Assembly: GCF_004115085.1 (NCBI RefSeq)
Contig: NZ_QXJP01000021.1
Location: 1 to 64,000 of the forward strand
DNA: 64,000 nucleotides
Direction: 5' to 3'
Source of the DNA: Longirhabdus pacifica
Lineage (GTDB): Bacteria; Bacillota; Bacilli; Paenibacillales; DSM-105158
Shown: positions 31,169-41,321 of the stretch, piece by piece
Position numbering within the stretch: the stretch's first letter is position 1
How the letters are laid out: the number at the start of each line of letters is the position of its first letter
Notes under the pieces: model-generated
Told to the model about the DNA's origin: nothing
The model's database searches: none
What the model saw: only the letters and a program-made list of their open reading frames with translations
Made by a program: the position numbers and the translations under genes

Positions 31169-32230
31169 TTACAACGTCATGACGACATCTGCTGCTTTAT
31201 GCAATCTATTTTTTATCGCTGTGCCTATCCCTTCCATATCACAATCCTGCGCCCAAATGAATTCTACGTTGCTTTCATCCATCATTCTTAAAGCACTATA
31301 CAAAGTATGAGCTGCTTGCTCTAATTCATATTTTGAACCTAATGACAGCATGATATGTGCCTGCGACTCCCAACGATCTTCATCATACGTCAGCACACCT
31401 GTCTTTCGCCCTTGTTCGTTCGCTGCTTGTACTTGTTGTTCGATCCAATGATGGGCTGCTGTTGGATTAGACTGACCTTGGACTTGGACTACTGTCAATT
31501 GGCCTTGCGGAGCATAATGGGTATACTTCATCCCCGGTGAACGAGGTGTATCACTTACACCTTCTTTTTCATTATAGGTGGGTATAACGCTATGGCATAC
31601 GTTTTGCAATTGCTCCAATGTAATGCCGCCAGGACGCAAGATATGAATTTGATCACACATGACTTGTACTACCGTCGATTCTAATCCAACCCCTGTCTCT
31701 CCACCATCCACGATGCCATTCACTTTATGGTTTAGATCATGCCATACATGTTCTGCTTTCGTCGGACTAGGTTTCCCTGAAAGGTTAGCGCTTGGTGCTG
31801 CTATCGGAATACCGGATAACGATAGCAGAGATAGTGCAAGTGGATGTTGAGGGATGCGAACTCCGACCGTATCCAGTCCTGCGGTAACCGTTGGCGCTAG
31901 TACTCCTTTTTTCACAGGTAAAATAATCGTTAATGGCCCTGGCCAAAACGTATGCATCAGCTCCATGGCAAGCGGCGGTATATCCATCACTAGCTGCTGC
32001 ACTTGTTCCATCGTGGCAACATGCACAATTAAAGGATTATCTGACGGTCTACCTTTTGCTGCAAATATATGTTTCACAGCGGCTTCATTAGTTGCATCAG
32101 CACCTAGTCCGTACACGGTTTCCGTAGGAAAAGCGACGGTGCCTCCATCAACTAATATGTTCGCTGCTTCTTGTAATGGTTGTTCATTATGTTGTTCTGT
32201 GTTACACTTCCATACTTTTGTATTCATCAT
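31169..32230 (-). CDS. ywlC: L-threonylcarbamoyladenylate synthase (Sua5/YwlC)
   Basis: Makes threonylcarbamoyl-AMP from threonine, bicarbonate and ATP for the t6A37 modification of ANN-decoding tRNAs. 353 residues: N-terminal YrdC domain (GGTVAFPTETVYGLGADA, KGRPSDNPLIVHV, SANLSGKPSPT) and C-terminal Sua5 domain after the linker RSPGMKYTHYAP. This is the long Sua5 type, typical of bacilli. Two adjacent ATGs at the start. Confidence 0.96.
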   Translation of the reverse strand: MMNTKVWKCNTEQHNEQPLQEAANILVDGGTVAFPTETVYGLGADATNEAAVKHIFAAKGRPSDNPLIVHVATMEQVQQLVMDIPPLAMELMHTFWPGPLTIILPVKKGVLAPTVTAGLDTVGVRIPQHPLALSLLSLSGIPIAAPSANLSGKPSPTKAEHVWHDLNHKVNGIVDGGETGVGLESTVVQVMCDQIHILRPGGITLEQLQNVCHSVIPTYNEKEGVSDTPRSPGMKYTHYAPQGQLTVVQVQGQSNPTAAHHWIEQQVQAANEQGRKTGVLTYDEDRWESQAHIMLSLGSKYELEQAAHTLYSALRMMDESNVEFIWAQDCDMEGIGTAIKNRLHKAADVVMTL

Positions 32231-32252
32231 TCACCATTATCATTTTTTATTA

Positions 32253-32325
32253 GTTCATTCCACTTATGTATAGTGGTAATAAGTTGGTTGAACATGTGCT
32301 TCATTCAACTTATTACTATATTAAG
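32253..32325. repeat. Diverged partial copy of the hairpin repeat
   Basis: Contains AATAAGTTG and CAACTTATT as a perfect 9-bp stem around TTGAAC, preceded by TTCATTCCACTTATG as in the 2706 unit. Lies between ywlC and spoIIR; may act as a bidirectional transcript-end hairpin, but has no good T-run. Confidence 0.72.
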
Positions 32326-32372
32326 ATAGCACATGATGTTTTGCAAAACATTTTACGAATACGATATCTATA

Positions 32373-33005
32373 TCATGAAAACAATTGTGCAATCCAAGCA
32401 AAACACTTGCTTATGATTTCCCAGATGAAAAATTTCGTCTGTACTTCATCCGACCGTTCTGTTTCTGAATCTGCTTCTGAAACGGTACTGGCTTCGACTG
32501 TTTGCCCCGTTGTAGCGTCAACAAAACATAATGGAGGAAAAAGAACGCACCACCAATTTTGGCCTAATCCATCTCCTATCGTCACTTTTACCGCTTCATA
32601 CAAACCAGCAGGGTATACGGTGTTACCATATAGTTTCGTCGGAAAGTCTACCATCCCGAGCTCCACATCATAATCGAACGTGATGTCATTCTCCCTTAGT
32701 ACTTGTCCTACGATCTGTTTCATTTGATCTATTTCCACTTCTATTTTAACTCGAGCTTCTGCAATAGTTAACGGCTCTTCAGCCCACTCATTCATATATT
32801 GTACTAGTTCATTTCGTACTTGCTGTTTGATCCATTGATCTTTAGGATGGTCGGAATGAGCTAGTATTCTAAGGCGAATAGATTGTTCAGGAATGTCATC
32901 TATCGTCGTAATTGCCGCATGAACTTGCTGATATTCCCAACTAGCAATAAGCATGAAAGAAATAAAAACATATAAACATAATAAGAATTTTGAATGATTG
33001 CGCAT
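32373..33005 (-). CDS. spoIIR: Stage II sporulation protein R
   Basis: Secreted forespore signal that triggers SpoIIGA processing of pro-sigma-E in the mother cell. 210 residues: signal anchor (about 7-27), conserved IPEQSIRLRILAHSDHPKDQ and GDGLGQNWWCVLFPPLCFVD. The tail after the cysteine-containing motif is serine- and acid-rich. A CATACTA box (33029-33035, minus strand) resembles forespore sigma-factor -10 elements, but no convincing -35 was found. Confidence 0.95.
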   Translation of the reverse strand: MRNHSKFLLCLYVFISFMLIASWEYQQVHAAITTIDDIPEQSIRLRILAHSDHPKDQWIKQQVRNELVQYMNEWAEEPLTIAEARVKIEVEIDQMKQIVGQVLRENDITFDYDVELGMVDFPTKLYGNTVYPAGLYEAVKVTIGDGLGQNWWCVLFPPLCFVDATTGQTVEASTVSEADSETERSDEVQTKFFIWEIISKCFAWIAQLFS

Positions 33006-33082
33006 GAAAACTTCCCCCTTTACATCCTTAGTATGGACGACTGCAGGGGAAGCTAAACTATGAATCTATTATTTTTTTGCTT

Positions 33083-33538
33083 TTACATTTTTTCTAGCAT
33101 TTCATATATACCGAGTTTGTTGAAGAAGTCTTTTACGTCGTGTTTAAATGTAAAAATCATCGGTTTTCGCTCGGAAGTAAACAACAATAAATAAGGAGGT
33201 TCTCCTTTCGATGCGAACAAAATCATCGTTTTCACTTGGTTTTCAAATGCACGATGATGGACTTTCACGGGTTCTTGCAAAGGAATCCTTACTGCGATTT
33301 GTTGGTTCTTTCCAATCGTAACGTCATCCACAATAGAATCAAGGGATTGTAAAATGTGATTTGCTTCTTTTTCTGTGTTGCCATCAACCGGAACTTTACT
33401 TAATATTTTTTTATTTTGTATATCAAAAATGTTAACATGTGCCGTTCTGCTGTTTGCTCCTTTTTCCGCTTGTACAGGGGCTGCAAGCAGCACGATCATC
33501 AAACAGAATACAACGCTGATCGTGATCCATTTTCTCAC
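33083..33538 (-). CDS. Exported protein of unknown function (YwkF position)
   Basis: 151 residues with a clear N-terminal signal peptide (cleavage plausible after VQAEK). No domain recognised; the middle is mixed beta/alpha with QKILSK-type basic stretches and the end is GIYEMLEKM. GTG start with GGAGG 8 bases upstream. It sits between prmC and spoIIR, where B. subtilis has ywkF, also of unknown function. Homology to YwkF is suggested by position only. Confidence 0.75.
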   Translation of the reverse strand: MRKWITISVVFCLMIVLLAAPVQAEKGANSRTAHVNIFDIQNKKILSKVPVDGNTEKEANHILQSLDSIVDDVTIGKNQQIAVRIPLQEPVKVHHRAFENQVKTMILFASKGEPPYLLLFTSERKPMIFTFKHDVKDFFNKLGIYEMLEKM

Positions 33539-33556
33539 TCATAACACCTCCTGCTG

Positions 33557-34441
33557 TTAACTTACCCAAGAAGTGCTTAATCCAATCACATGCCTTTCAA
33601 TTTCGTTGTAATCTTTTATGATTTCAACCTCATACGTACCTGTGGAACGTAGTAATTCAGCAACATCGTCAGCTTGTCCAATACCTACTTCAAACCCGAT
33701 AACATTAGGATACGTAGGTAATTGCTCCAATTGCTTGACGAGCGTACGATAAAAATCTAATCCATCTTCACCACCATCGAGTGCACTTCCCGGTTCATGC
33801 ATAACGACTTCTACTTGCAGCTGCTTCACGTCCTCTGTCGGGATATACGGCGGGTTGGAAATTAATATATCGATATGTTGTTTCTTTTCAATCCACGGTT
33901 GTAGCAGATCACCTTCAGCCCATGCAATATGGTTTACGTTATGGTGCTTCGCATTCCGCTGTGCGATTTGCAGGGCAGAAGAGGATAGATCAGAGGCACA
34001 TACGTTCCAATTTGGACGCTCATATGCCAGCGTAACCGCTATAGCTCCGCTTCCCGTACCGATATCGACGGCACACCACTTTTTATGCGAAGGTTGCAGC
34101 TCACTCATTTGTAATATATGCTCCACTAACAATTCCGTCTCTGGACGCGGAATTAATACGTCCTGCGTGACATGAAAAGGTAGGCCATAAAAATGTTGTT
34201 CGCCGACAATATATTGCACTGGTTCCCCTTTTGCTTTTCGCTGCACCATCTGCTGCCACTGCGCTAGTTGTTGTGCAGGGAATGGATCGTGCCAGCGTAG
34301 CAATAATGTGCTGTGATCTACAGATAGTACATGTTGCAGCATGATGAGGCATACATTTTTGACATCTTGTCCGATTTCTTTTTGTGTTAAAAAAGAAGAA
34401 GCCTCTTGATAGGCTTCAAAAATAGTCATGTTGCGATTCAT
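33557..34441 (-). CDS. prmC: Peptide chain release factor glutamine methyltransferase
   Basis: Methylates the glutamine of the GGQ motif in release factors using S-adenosylmethionine, which improves termination. 294 residues: helical N-terminal domain with PVQYIVGEQHFYGL, SAM motif VDIGTGSGAIAV and catalytic NPPYIP. Directly follows prfA (one base between them), its substrate gene. Confidence 0.96.
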   Translation of the reverse strand: MNRNMTIFEAYQEASSFLTQKEIGQDVKNVCLIMLQHVLSVDHSTLLLRWHDPFPAQQLAQWQQMVQRKAKGEPVQYIVGEQHFYGLPFHVTQDVLIPRPETELLVEHILQMSELQPSHKKWCAVDIGTGSGAIAVTLAYERPNWNVCASDLSSSALQIAQRNAKHHNVNHIAWAEGDLLQPWIEKKQHIDILISNPPYIPTEDVKQLQVEVVMHEPGSALDGGEDGLDFYRTLVKQLEQLPTYPNVIGFEVGIGQADDVAELLRSTGTYEVEIIKDYNEIERHVIGLSTSWVS

Positions 34442-34442
34442 A

Positions 34443-35510
34443 TTATCCCTCTGCCTTCATAAGCTCGGATTGTTCTGCTAGAGTAAGCGCAGAAATGATT
34501 TCTTCTAATTCTCCTTGTAGTACATAATCTAATTTATGCAACGTTAAACCGATACGATGGTCTGTCACCCTGCTTTGCGGGAAGTTGTACGTTCTGATTC
34601 GTTCGCTTCGATCTCCCGTTCCCACTTTGCTTTTTCTCTCGCTCGCATACTTCGCTTCCTCTTCCTGACGAAGTTGATCGTAAATGCGGGCACGCAACAC
34701 GCGAAGTGCCATTTCTTTGTTTGAGTTTTGTGATTTACCATCTTGGCAAGATACGACGATGCCTGTAGGTAAATGCGTCACACGCACAGCGGATTTCGTT
34801 GTATTGACTGACTGTCCACCTGGGCCACTAGAACAAAACGTATCAATTCTTATATCTTTATCTTGTATATCGACTTCCACTTCTTCCGCTTCTGGAAGTA
34901 CAGCTACTGTAGAAGTGGACGTGTGTATGCGGCCACCGGATTCTGTTGTTGGAATACGTTGTACACGATGAGCGCCACTCTCATATTTCAATCTGCTATA
35001 CGCGTCTTTTCCTTTGACCATAAACACGATTTCTTTAAATCCACCTAGATCATTTTCGTTGGATTCCATGATTTCAACTTTCCAGCCTTGTAAGTCAGCA
35101 TAGCGAGAATACATGCGGAATAAGTCTGCTGCAAATAGTGCCGCCTCGTCTCCTCCAGCTGCTCCGCGCACTTCGACGATAACGTTTTTACTGTCGTTAG
35201 GGTCTTTTGGCAACAACAAAATTTTAATTTCTTCCTCTAACGTTTCTTGCTTTTCTTTTGCTTCTTCCATTTCCATTTTGGCGAACTGCTTCATTTCGTC
35301 GTCTGTGCTTTCCTGCAACATTTCTTTCGCAGCATCAAAGTTCTCTAAGACTGTCTTATATTCATTGTACGCAGTGTACAATTGCTGTAATTCAGATTGC
35401 TCTTTGGACAACTCTCTCAGTTGCTTCGGATCTCCTGCAATATCAGGATCGCACAGCATTTCACTAATTTTATCGTATCGATCAGCAAGTGTTTTTAATT
35501 TATCTAGCAC
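34443..35510 (-). CDS. prfA: Peptide chain release factor 1
   Basis: Reads UAA and UAG in the ribosomal A site and triggers peptide release. 355 residues. [22 protein letters not shown] contains the GGQ motif (the stretch spans about 230-251). The stop-codon tripeptide of the PxT type is in [13 protein letters not shown] start. Operon with prmC. Confidence 0.97.
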   Translation of the reverse strand: MLDKLKTLADRYDKISEMLCDPDIAGDPKQLRELSKEQSELQQLYTAYNEYKTVLENFDAAKEMLQESTDDEMKQFAKMEMEEAKEKQETLEEEIKILLLPKDPNDSKNVIVEVRGAAGGDEAALFAADLFRMYSRYADLQGWKVEIMESNENDLGGFKEIVFMVKGKDAYSRLKYESGAHRVQRIPTTESGGRIHTSTSTVAVLPEAEEVEVDIQDKDIRIDTFCSSGPGGQSVNTTKSAVRVTHLPTGIVVSCQDGKSQNSNKEMALRVLRARIYDQLRQEEEAKYASERKSKVGTGDRSERIRTYNFPQSRVTDHRIGLTLHKLDYVLQGELEEIISALTLAEQSELMKAEG

Positions 35511-35545
35511 CGTATAATGACCCTCCTTTTTCCTTATACATTATG

Positions 35546-36646
35546 TTATACGTTGAAGCGGAAATGCATAATGTCGCCATCTTGTACAACATATTCTTTT
35601 CCTTCTAAACGTAGCAAGCCTCTTTCTTTTACCGTACTCATAGAACCTGCATCAATGAGATGATCGTAACCGCAAACTTCTGCTCGAATGAAGCCTTTTT
35701 CAAAATCGGTATGAATGACACCCGCTGCTTGCGGTGCTTTCATTCCTTGTTTGATCGTCCATGCACGAACTTCTTTTTCACCCGCAGTGAAGTACGTATA
35801 CAATCCTAATAAATGATATGCCGCTCTAATCAGACGATCTAAACCAGATTCCTCCAGACCAAGTTCCTCTAAAAATAGCTGCTTGTCTTCTCCTTCAAGC
35901 TCAGCAATTTCCGATTCCACCTTGGCACTAACGACCACAAGCTGAGCATTTTGCTCTGCTGCTGCTTGTCTTACTTGTTCTACTAGTTCATTGTGTTCTT
36001 TCGAAGCAACCTCATCTTCACTCACGTTGGAAACATATAATACAGGTTTCATCGTAAGCAAATGCAGGTCCCGAATAATGAACTGCTCTTCTTCACTTAA
36101 CTCCACGCTTCTTGCAGGTAAATTATCATCCAATGCTTGTTTGATTTTTTCCAAGCAAGCGACTTCTGCTGCCAGCTTCTTATCGCCTGACTTCATCGTT
36201 TTTTTCGATTTGTCATAACGTTTATCGATCGTCTCCATGTCAGCCAAAATAAGCTCCAAGTTGATCGTGTCCATGTCATCTAATGGTTTTACTCCACCAG
36301 ATACATGCGTAATATTCTCATCTTGAAAACAACGAACAACGTGAACGATGGCATCCACCTCACGAATGTGGGATAAGAACTTATTCCCCAATCCTTCCCC
36401 TTTGCTTGCACCTTTTACTAATCCTGCGATGTCCACAAATTCAAATGCTGTTGGAATAATTTTTTCCGGATTCACGATTTCTGAGATTTTAGTTAAGCGC
36501 TGGTCTGGTACTTCTACTACTCCAACGTTAGGATCAATCGTACAGAAAGGATAATTTGCTGATTCTGCCCCTGCTTGTGTAATTGCGTTAAATAATGTGG
36601 ATTTACCGACGTTGGGAAGCCCAACAATCCCTGCTTTTAATGCCAT
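35546..36646 (-). CDS. ychF: Redox-regulated ATPase YchF (OLA1 family)
   Basis: Universally conserved P-loop protein with a preference for ATP over GTP, linked to ribosomes and the stress response. 366 residues. G1 is GLPNVGKS, followed by [19 protein letters not shown], the NxxE-type G4 region (YVSNVSE) and the C-terminal TGS-like domain ending MHFRFNV. ATG start; ends 35 bases before prfA. Confidence 0.97.
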   Translation of the reverse strand: MALKAGIVGLPNVGKSTLFNAITQAGAESANYPFCTIDPNVGVVEVPDQRLTKISEIVNPEKIIPTAFEFVDIAGLVKGASKGEGLGNKFLSHIREVDAIVHVVRCFQDENITHVSGGVKPLDDMDTINLELILADMETIDKRYDKSKKTMKSGDKKLAAEVACLEKIKQALDDNLPARSVELSEEEQFIIRDLHLLTMKPVLYVSNVSEDEVASKEHNELVEQVRQAAAEQNAQLVVVSAKVESEIAELEGEDKQLFLEELGLEESGLDRLIRAAYHLLGLYTYFTAGEKEVRAWTIKQGMKAPQAAGVIHTDFEKGFIRAEVCGYDHLIDAGSMSTVKERGLLRLEGKEYVVQDGDIMHFRFNV

Positions 36647-36681
36647 CTATGCCCACTCCTATTACATGTGATTTCATATAT

Positions 36682-36730
36682 TTAACCAATACATAATGCC
36701 AATGGGATACTGCATTACATATTGGTTGAA
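36682..36730. repeat. Long imperfect inverted repeat between ychF and the glucosaminidase gene
   Basis: Arms AACCAATACATAATGC and GCATTACATATTGGTT pair at all but two positions around a 12-base loop. It may be a distant member of the hairpin repeat family (TTGGTTGAAC is shared) or a separate operator or terminator element near the ychF promoter. Confidence 0.6.
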
Positions 36731-36901
36731 CTCAGTACTTTATTTCGTTTTTTTATTTCCCTTATACCATAAGACATCTATTCATTACTCATTGTTTCAT
36801 TATAGCACGAATGAAAAACATTCAGTATGGTCTTTCCACTATGTGATAGAGATTACCCATCATGCTTAACTATATTATTATACAGTAGTTTCATCAATTG
36901 C

Positions 36902-37549
36902 TCAACGAACAATATCCATCTTTGAAAGCACAGCTCCTAACTCTGCCCATGTAACGTAAGTATCTTCGGCCATTTTATCATGAATTAATTTTTTCTCTCT
37001 CAACCAATCCATCGCCTCCACTTTCCATTCTTCTTCCGTTGGAATAGATAAAATCACTCTCCACATTCTAATAATCTCATCGCTATATGGAACTCCTGGC
37101 GATTTCATCTTCCCATCTAAATCCATCCAGTAAGGCGCAGAACCTCCTAAGTCCGATTGAATGAGCATGTCGAATCTGGGATCAAGAACAGCAGTTCCTT
37201 CTGGTAGCGGCTTGGATGTTGCATAACCATATAGATGTTGTATTTGCGCTTCTATCCCTTGCTGAGGACTTTTGAACATCGCATATTCCGTGCTTTTGCG
37301 CATGCTTCCTAAACCTGCAAAATTGTTGAATACAACGTTGCCTTCCTCATCATTTCTCCATGCATTCGTTTCTTTAATCGCTTGACAAAAGGCCACATCA
37401 CCGCGAACGCCATACTTCTCACCTAACGACAAATAAAACTCACTGTAATCAGGCGCTTTGTCATTAATAGCATGTAGATAGGTTATCATTTGTTCTTTTG
37501 ATGCTTTTGCACTTCCCAATATCGATACTTTTTTAGAGATGGTACTCAT
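36902..37549 (-). CDS. Glucosaminidase-domain protein without signal peptide
   Basis: 215 residues. The N-terminal two thirds resembles the GH73 endo-beta-N-acetylglucosaminidase (FlgJ-like) fold: YGVRGDVAFCQAIKETNAW carries the candidate catalytic Glu, followed by FNNFAGLG. The last 55 residues (TEEEWKVEAMDWLREKKLI onward) form a small helical domain. No signal peptide or membrane segment is seen, so release would need lysis, a holin, or spore-associated use. ATG chosen with AGGTGA 5 bases upstream. Divergent from tadA. Substrate inferred from the family only. Confidence 0.8.
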   Translation of the reverse strand: MSTISKKVSILGSAKASKEQMITYLHAINDKAPDYSEFYLSLGEKYGVRGDVAFCQAIKETNAWRNDEEGNVVFNNFAGLGSMRKSTEYAMFKSPQQGIEAQIQHLYGYATSKPLPEGTAVLDPRFDMLIQSDLGGSAPYWMDLDGKMKSPGVPYSDEIIRMWRVILSIPTEEEWKVEAMDWLREKKLIHDKMAEDTYVTWAELGAVLSKMDIVR

Positions 37550-37593
37550 TTGGATCACCTCAACTCATCAATATCACTTGCTTATAGTATGAA

Positions 37594-37619
37594 GGTAAAT
37601 GCAAAGGTGTGCGTTTACC
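37594..37619. promoter_or_regulatory. Operator-like inverted repeat between divergent genes
   Basis: GGTAAATGCA and TGCGTTTACC form 10-bp arms (one mismatch) around a 6-base centre. It lies 45 bases upstream of the glucosaminidase gene and just left of the tadA promoter. Confidence 0.5.
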
Positions 37620-37625
37620 TATACA

Positions 37626-37654
37626 TTGCATGAAAACATTTTTTTGACTACACT
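37626..37654 (+). promoter_or_regulatory. Predicted sigma-A promoter of tadA
   Basis: -35 TTGCAT (37626-37631), 17-base spacer, -10 TACACT (37649-37654), about 50 bases ahead of the tadA ATG. Confidence 0.6.
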
Positions 37655-37696
37655 TAGGATCATGGAACGTTGTAGATACCGGAACTTATGAAATGA

Positions 37697-38182
<486 letters not shown>

Positions 38183-38309
38183 CAAGGTCTCCCATGTATA
38201 ATATGGCGGTAACATTCAAAGTCTAGAGAAGACACATTCTACTTCATGAACAGTTTATGTATGATCAGCAAGGAAAGGCATAATAATGAATAAAAGGAGA
38301 GAATGAGCA

Positions 38310-38516
38310 ATGTCTGATCGTCATATGAGCAGTGGGAATAAGAATCTACAAAATGTCGTAGATCAATTAGAAGCACCGACAGTAAATGCCCATTATCAGC
38401 AGCAATTACAGCAAAAAAGAGCAGATCGACATAAACAGAACGTCAAAACGAACGACAAAGGTTACAAAGAAAATGAAACAGGATATTCACCAGATAAAGA
38501 TATGTACAAAGGATAA
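38310..38516 (+). CDS. Small hydrophilic protein of unknown function
   Basis: 68 residues, very rich in Gln, Asn, Lys and Asp, without hydrophobic segments or cysteines; LQQKRADRHKQNVK is typical of its composition. AAAGGAGAG lies 8-10 bases before the ATG. Upstream, TGTATG and CATAATA resemble forespore sigma-factor elements, but their 15-base spacing is unverified. The composition would suit a minor spore protein, but no family was recognised. Confidence 0.6.
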   Translation: MSDRHMSSGNKNLQNVVDQLEAPTVNAHYQQQLQQKRADRHKQNVKTNDKGYKENETGYSPDKDMYKG

Positions 38517-38552
38517 AAGGTGGAGTGCATACTCCCCTTGTTATCCTCACCT

Positions 38553-39497
38553 TTAGGGCATGCTTCTCTTTGTTCCCCTATCCATCTCCATCATTTGTGG
38601 AACAACAATGCCAATCAAGATGACGATGACGCCTGCCCATTTCACTACTCCAACGTCTTCTTGCAATACCCACGCAGAGAGCAAAACAGCCATAGGCAAT
38701 TCAACAGCTCCAAGAATGGTACTCAGTCCCGTACCAATCTTAGGTACACCGATTGCGAAAAAAAGTGTCGGTATAACAATACCTAATATAGCTAAGGAAG
38801 AGCCCCATATCACTAACGAACTCCACAAGGAACCATCGATAAGAAATAGAGGTGGGAATACGATAACGACTAATACCGTACCACCTGTCACCATCCATGT
38901 TGATCTCACCAGCGAATCTGCTTCCGTTACTGCTGTCCCGCTCCAGTAAATGAACAAAGCATAGGACACAGCCGAAAGTAACCCTAGTCCAAGACCAATC
39001 CAAGATATCGTAAAGCTTTCCTCCAACATTCCCGCCGCAAACCATGTTCCTAACCAAAGGATAAAAAGAGATATCATTTTACCTTTCGAAGGTATGGTAC
39101 GCGTAGTCACTGCTTCAAGCAAAACACCAATCCACGTAAACTGAAATAATAATACAATTGCCAATGATGCAGGAACGTACTGCAATGCAGCATAATAAAG
39201 CATGCTAGTCAAACCAATCGTCGTCCCAACCGCCATCAATATTCCTTTTTGCTTTAAGGTCACGACGCTTTGACGCTTTGCTATTGTTTGCTGCTGATGA
39301 ATCCCTCTCTCCCCTTGCTTTTGCTTTCTTATTGCAGCAACGAGAAAAGTAACCACCCACAACACCACCATACCAAATATCATCTGACTCCCTACCACTT
39401 GCTGCACCGTATATTGTTCCTCATAGGCTGATTTCACAAGTACAGATAATATGCCATAACAACAAGCACCAAAAAAAACGAGAAATACATATTTCAT
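38553..39497 (-). CDS. EamA/DMT-superfamily transporter
   Basis: About 314 residues with ten predicted membrane helices in two EamA halves. The first half includes QQVVGSQMIFGM and YYAALQYVPASLAIVLLFQFTW; the second includes YALFIYWSG and LSTILGAVELPMAVLLSAWVLQE. Such proteins are metabolite or amino acid exporters; substrate unknown. A hydrophilic cytoplasmic loop (about 62-85) separates helices 2 and 3. Start uncertain between two ATGs; the inner one has GAGAGG close by. Confidence 0.88.
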   Translation of the reverse strand: MKYVFLVFFGACCYGILSVLVKSAYEEQYTVQQVVGSQMIFGMVVLWVVTFLVAAIRKQKQGERGIHQQQTIAKRQSVVTLKQKGILMAVGTTIGLTSMLYYAALQYVPASLAIVLLFQFTWIGVLLEAVTTRTIPSKGKMISLFILWLGTWFAAGMLEESFTISWIGLGLGLLSAVSYALFIYWSGTAVTEADSLVRSTWMVTGGTVLVVIVFPPLFLIDGSLWSSLVIWGSSLAILGIVIPTLFFAIGVPKIGTGLSTILGAVELPMAVLLSAWVLQEDVGVVKWAGVIVILIGIVVPQMMEMDRGTKRSMP

Positions 39498-39555
39498 GTT
39501 GCCTCTCACCATGCTTTCTATCTATCCCCTCATATAGGATACGTCAACGTAACGT

Positions 39556-40005
39556 TTACTTCCCTAGTATTAATGCTAACATTCCTGCTGCAATTAATGG
39601 ACCAACAGGTACGCCCTTGAACAAACCTACGCCAATTAATGTCCCTACTAACAGCCCTGTCACGATGAGCGGATTGCCGGACATCAAGCCGACTCCTCTT
39701 GCACCTAAATAAGACACAAAAATACCAATGACGATGGCCAGCAACGATTGCCATTGGGTAAAACTTTTTAAAATTAAGTCAAAGCTAATTTTACCTCTGG
39801 CTAATGGGGTCATCACCCCCATCGTTAAAATGATGATACCGATGGTAACACCGTGCTTTTCCAATAGTGGAAAATAACGATCTAATGGGGTTAATTTTAT
39901 AATGGCGAGTAATAATAAAGCGATAGTTACCGCCAAGTTTTTACTTAAGTATCCTAACAAAGCAATAGCTAACAGTATCCATAAAGAACTATCCAATCCT
40001 ATCAT
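39556..40005 (-). CDS. DUF441 family membrane protein
   Basis: About 149 residues, four to five hydrophobic segments; [35 protein letters not shown] and [21 protein letters not shown] are characteristic of the DUF441 (YtwI-like) family. Function unknown. Start probably ATG at 40005, with AGGAG 9 bases upstream. Confidence 0.88.
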   Translation of the reverse strand: MIGLDSSLWILLAIALLGYLSKNLAVTIALLLLAIIKLTPLDRYFPLLEKHGVTIGIIILTMGVMTPLARGKISFDLILKSFTQWQSLLAIVIGIFVSYLGARGVGLMSGNPLIVTGLLVGTLIGVGLFKGVPVGPLIAAGMLALILGK

Positions 40006-40151
40006 ACCTCCTATACTCCTACGACTAAGCTGCATCTATTCCTTCATCAAAACAGGATCATCAATTAGAACAACATGTTTGTTCCTTACTTTCACCAATT
40101 TGGTTTCATGAACCTGTATTATCTTAAGCTATTTATGCATAGATGGCAATA

Positions 40152-41318
40152 TTATGGCTGCTCTTCAAAGTACTTGTACTTACCTGAAAATGTAATGTCT
40201 ACACTTACATCCACCGATTGGAGCGAATCACTGTTTAGGGTCAACTTATCTTCCGATACAAGTTGATGAAATAATTTGGGATCCTTCTTGTACATCGTAT
40301 GCATGAGTTGATATATGTCAACATCCATATCTATACCAGAATGGTATGTGGCAAACACTTGTTTTTCCACACGTTCTTCTGCTAGGGTCTGTAATTTTTT
40401 CAACGATAAATGTTTTAGTAATGATGATACTTCTCCTTTTAACACGATATCTACATTAAACTTTACATCGTCCCCTTGAATAATAGGCTTAATATTGTAT
40501 TTTACATGTTTAATCGATACATTGGCTGCGGGATTTTCACCTTCATACACTTGCAACTGAGAAGAAGTGAAGCTTTTTCTTCCCATCCATGGAAGACCTG
40601 ATAAGTCTTTGTTTAATAATTTCCCAAACAATTTATCGCGATTGACAGCATAAACCCCGTCAATAAACAACGTCTCTTTTGCCTTCTCATTCTCTAGCCA
40701 CTCTTTATTATAAGCATTCAAGTATGGTACGACACCAATCATCCCCGGCTCATCCAATTGAGCAATGAGTTCATGCAATTTAATGGGCTTAATGTAAGCT
40801 CGCTGTACGTAAGGCTCTATTGGGTTATGTAATATGGAATAGAGGGGAGATTGCTCAAACGTTGGAGTAATAAAAAACAAGTCAGAAATGGTTTGATCTG
40901 TTCCGTAAACCCATATGGAATAGCGGATTTGTTGGTGTCGGTTTAAAAGATCGATCATTTCTTTTAGACCTTCCTTCATGACACCTTCGCTTAAAATCAT
41001 AGCGGTGGTGTGACCCCAAAAAATTTGTTTTGGTGCACCACTATACAAATTGTTTATGGCATTGTTCACTGTTTTCCCTGTGCCTTTGGCAATAGAAATT
41101 GGGACGGTCCCCTGCCTACTTCCTCCTCCTTCTTGCTTGGACAGCACAGTAAAACTAAGCATTTGTGTATACACTTCAAATTGCCCATCTTTGTAGTCAA
41201 TACCAACAGCACTCACGTAATCCATAATTTCCGCTTCTCTAGCTTGCCAACAACCACTTAACGTCAAGGAGAAGAAAAGAAAAACGATGATTTTCATCCA
41301 AATTGATTTCATTAACAC
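40152..41318 (-). CDS. gerC: Ger(x)C family spore germination lipoprotein
   Basis: C subunit of a nutrient germinant receptor in the spore inner membrane. 388 residues with a lipobox (LSGC near residue 23) right after the signal segment. SAVGIDYKDGQFEVYTQML, HTTAMILSEGVMKEG and the C-terminal Ger(x)C domain with YHSGIDMDVDIYQLMH match the family. GTG or the ATG two codons on may be the start. Follows the A subunit by 3 bases. Symbol used generically; the receptor specificity is unknown. Confidence 0.92.
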   Translation of the reverse strand: MLMKSIWMKIIVFLFFSLTLSGCWQAREAEIMDYVSAVGIDYKDGQFEVYTQMLSFTVLSKQEGGGSRQGTVPISIAKGTGKTVNNAINNLYSGAPKQIFWGHTTAMILSEGVMKEGLKEMIDLLNRHQQIRYSIWVYGTDQTISDLFFITPTFEQSPLYSILHNPIEPYVQRAYIKPIKLHELIAQLDEPGMIGVVPYLNAYNKEWLENEKAKETLFIDGVYAVNRDKLFGKLLNKDLSGLPWMGRKSFTSSQLQVYEGENPAANVSIKHVKYNIKPIIQGDDVKFNVDIVLKGEVSSLLKHLSLKKLQTLAEERVEKQVFATYHSGIDMDVDIYQLMHTMYKKDPKLFHQLVSEDKLTLNSDSLQSVDVSVDITFSGKYKYFEEQP

Positions 41319-41321
41319 CTT

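Noticed and set aside
38183..38309. SRP RNA (scr) after tadA, as in B. subtilis
   Set aside because: The conserved SRP Alu and S-domain motifs are absent from this short gap; gene order simply differs here.
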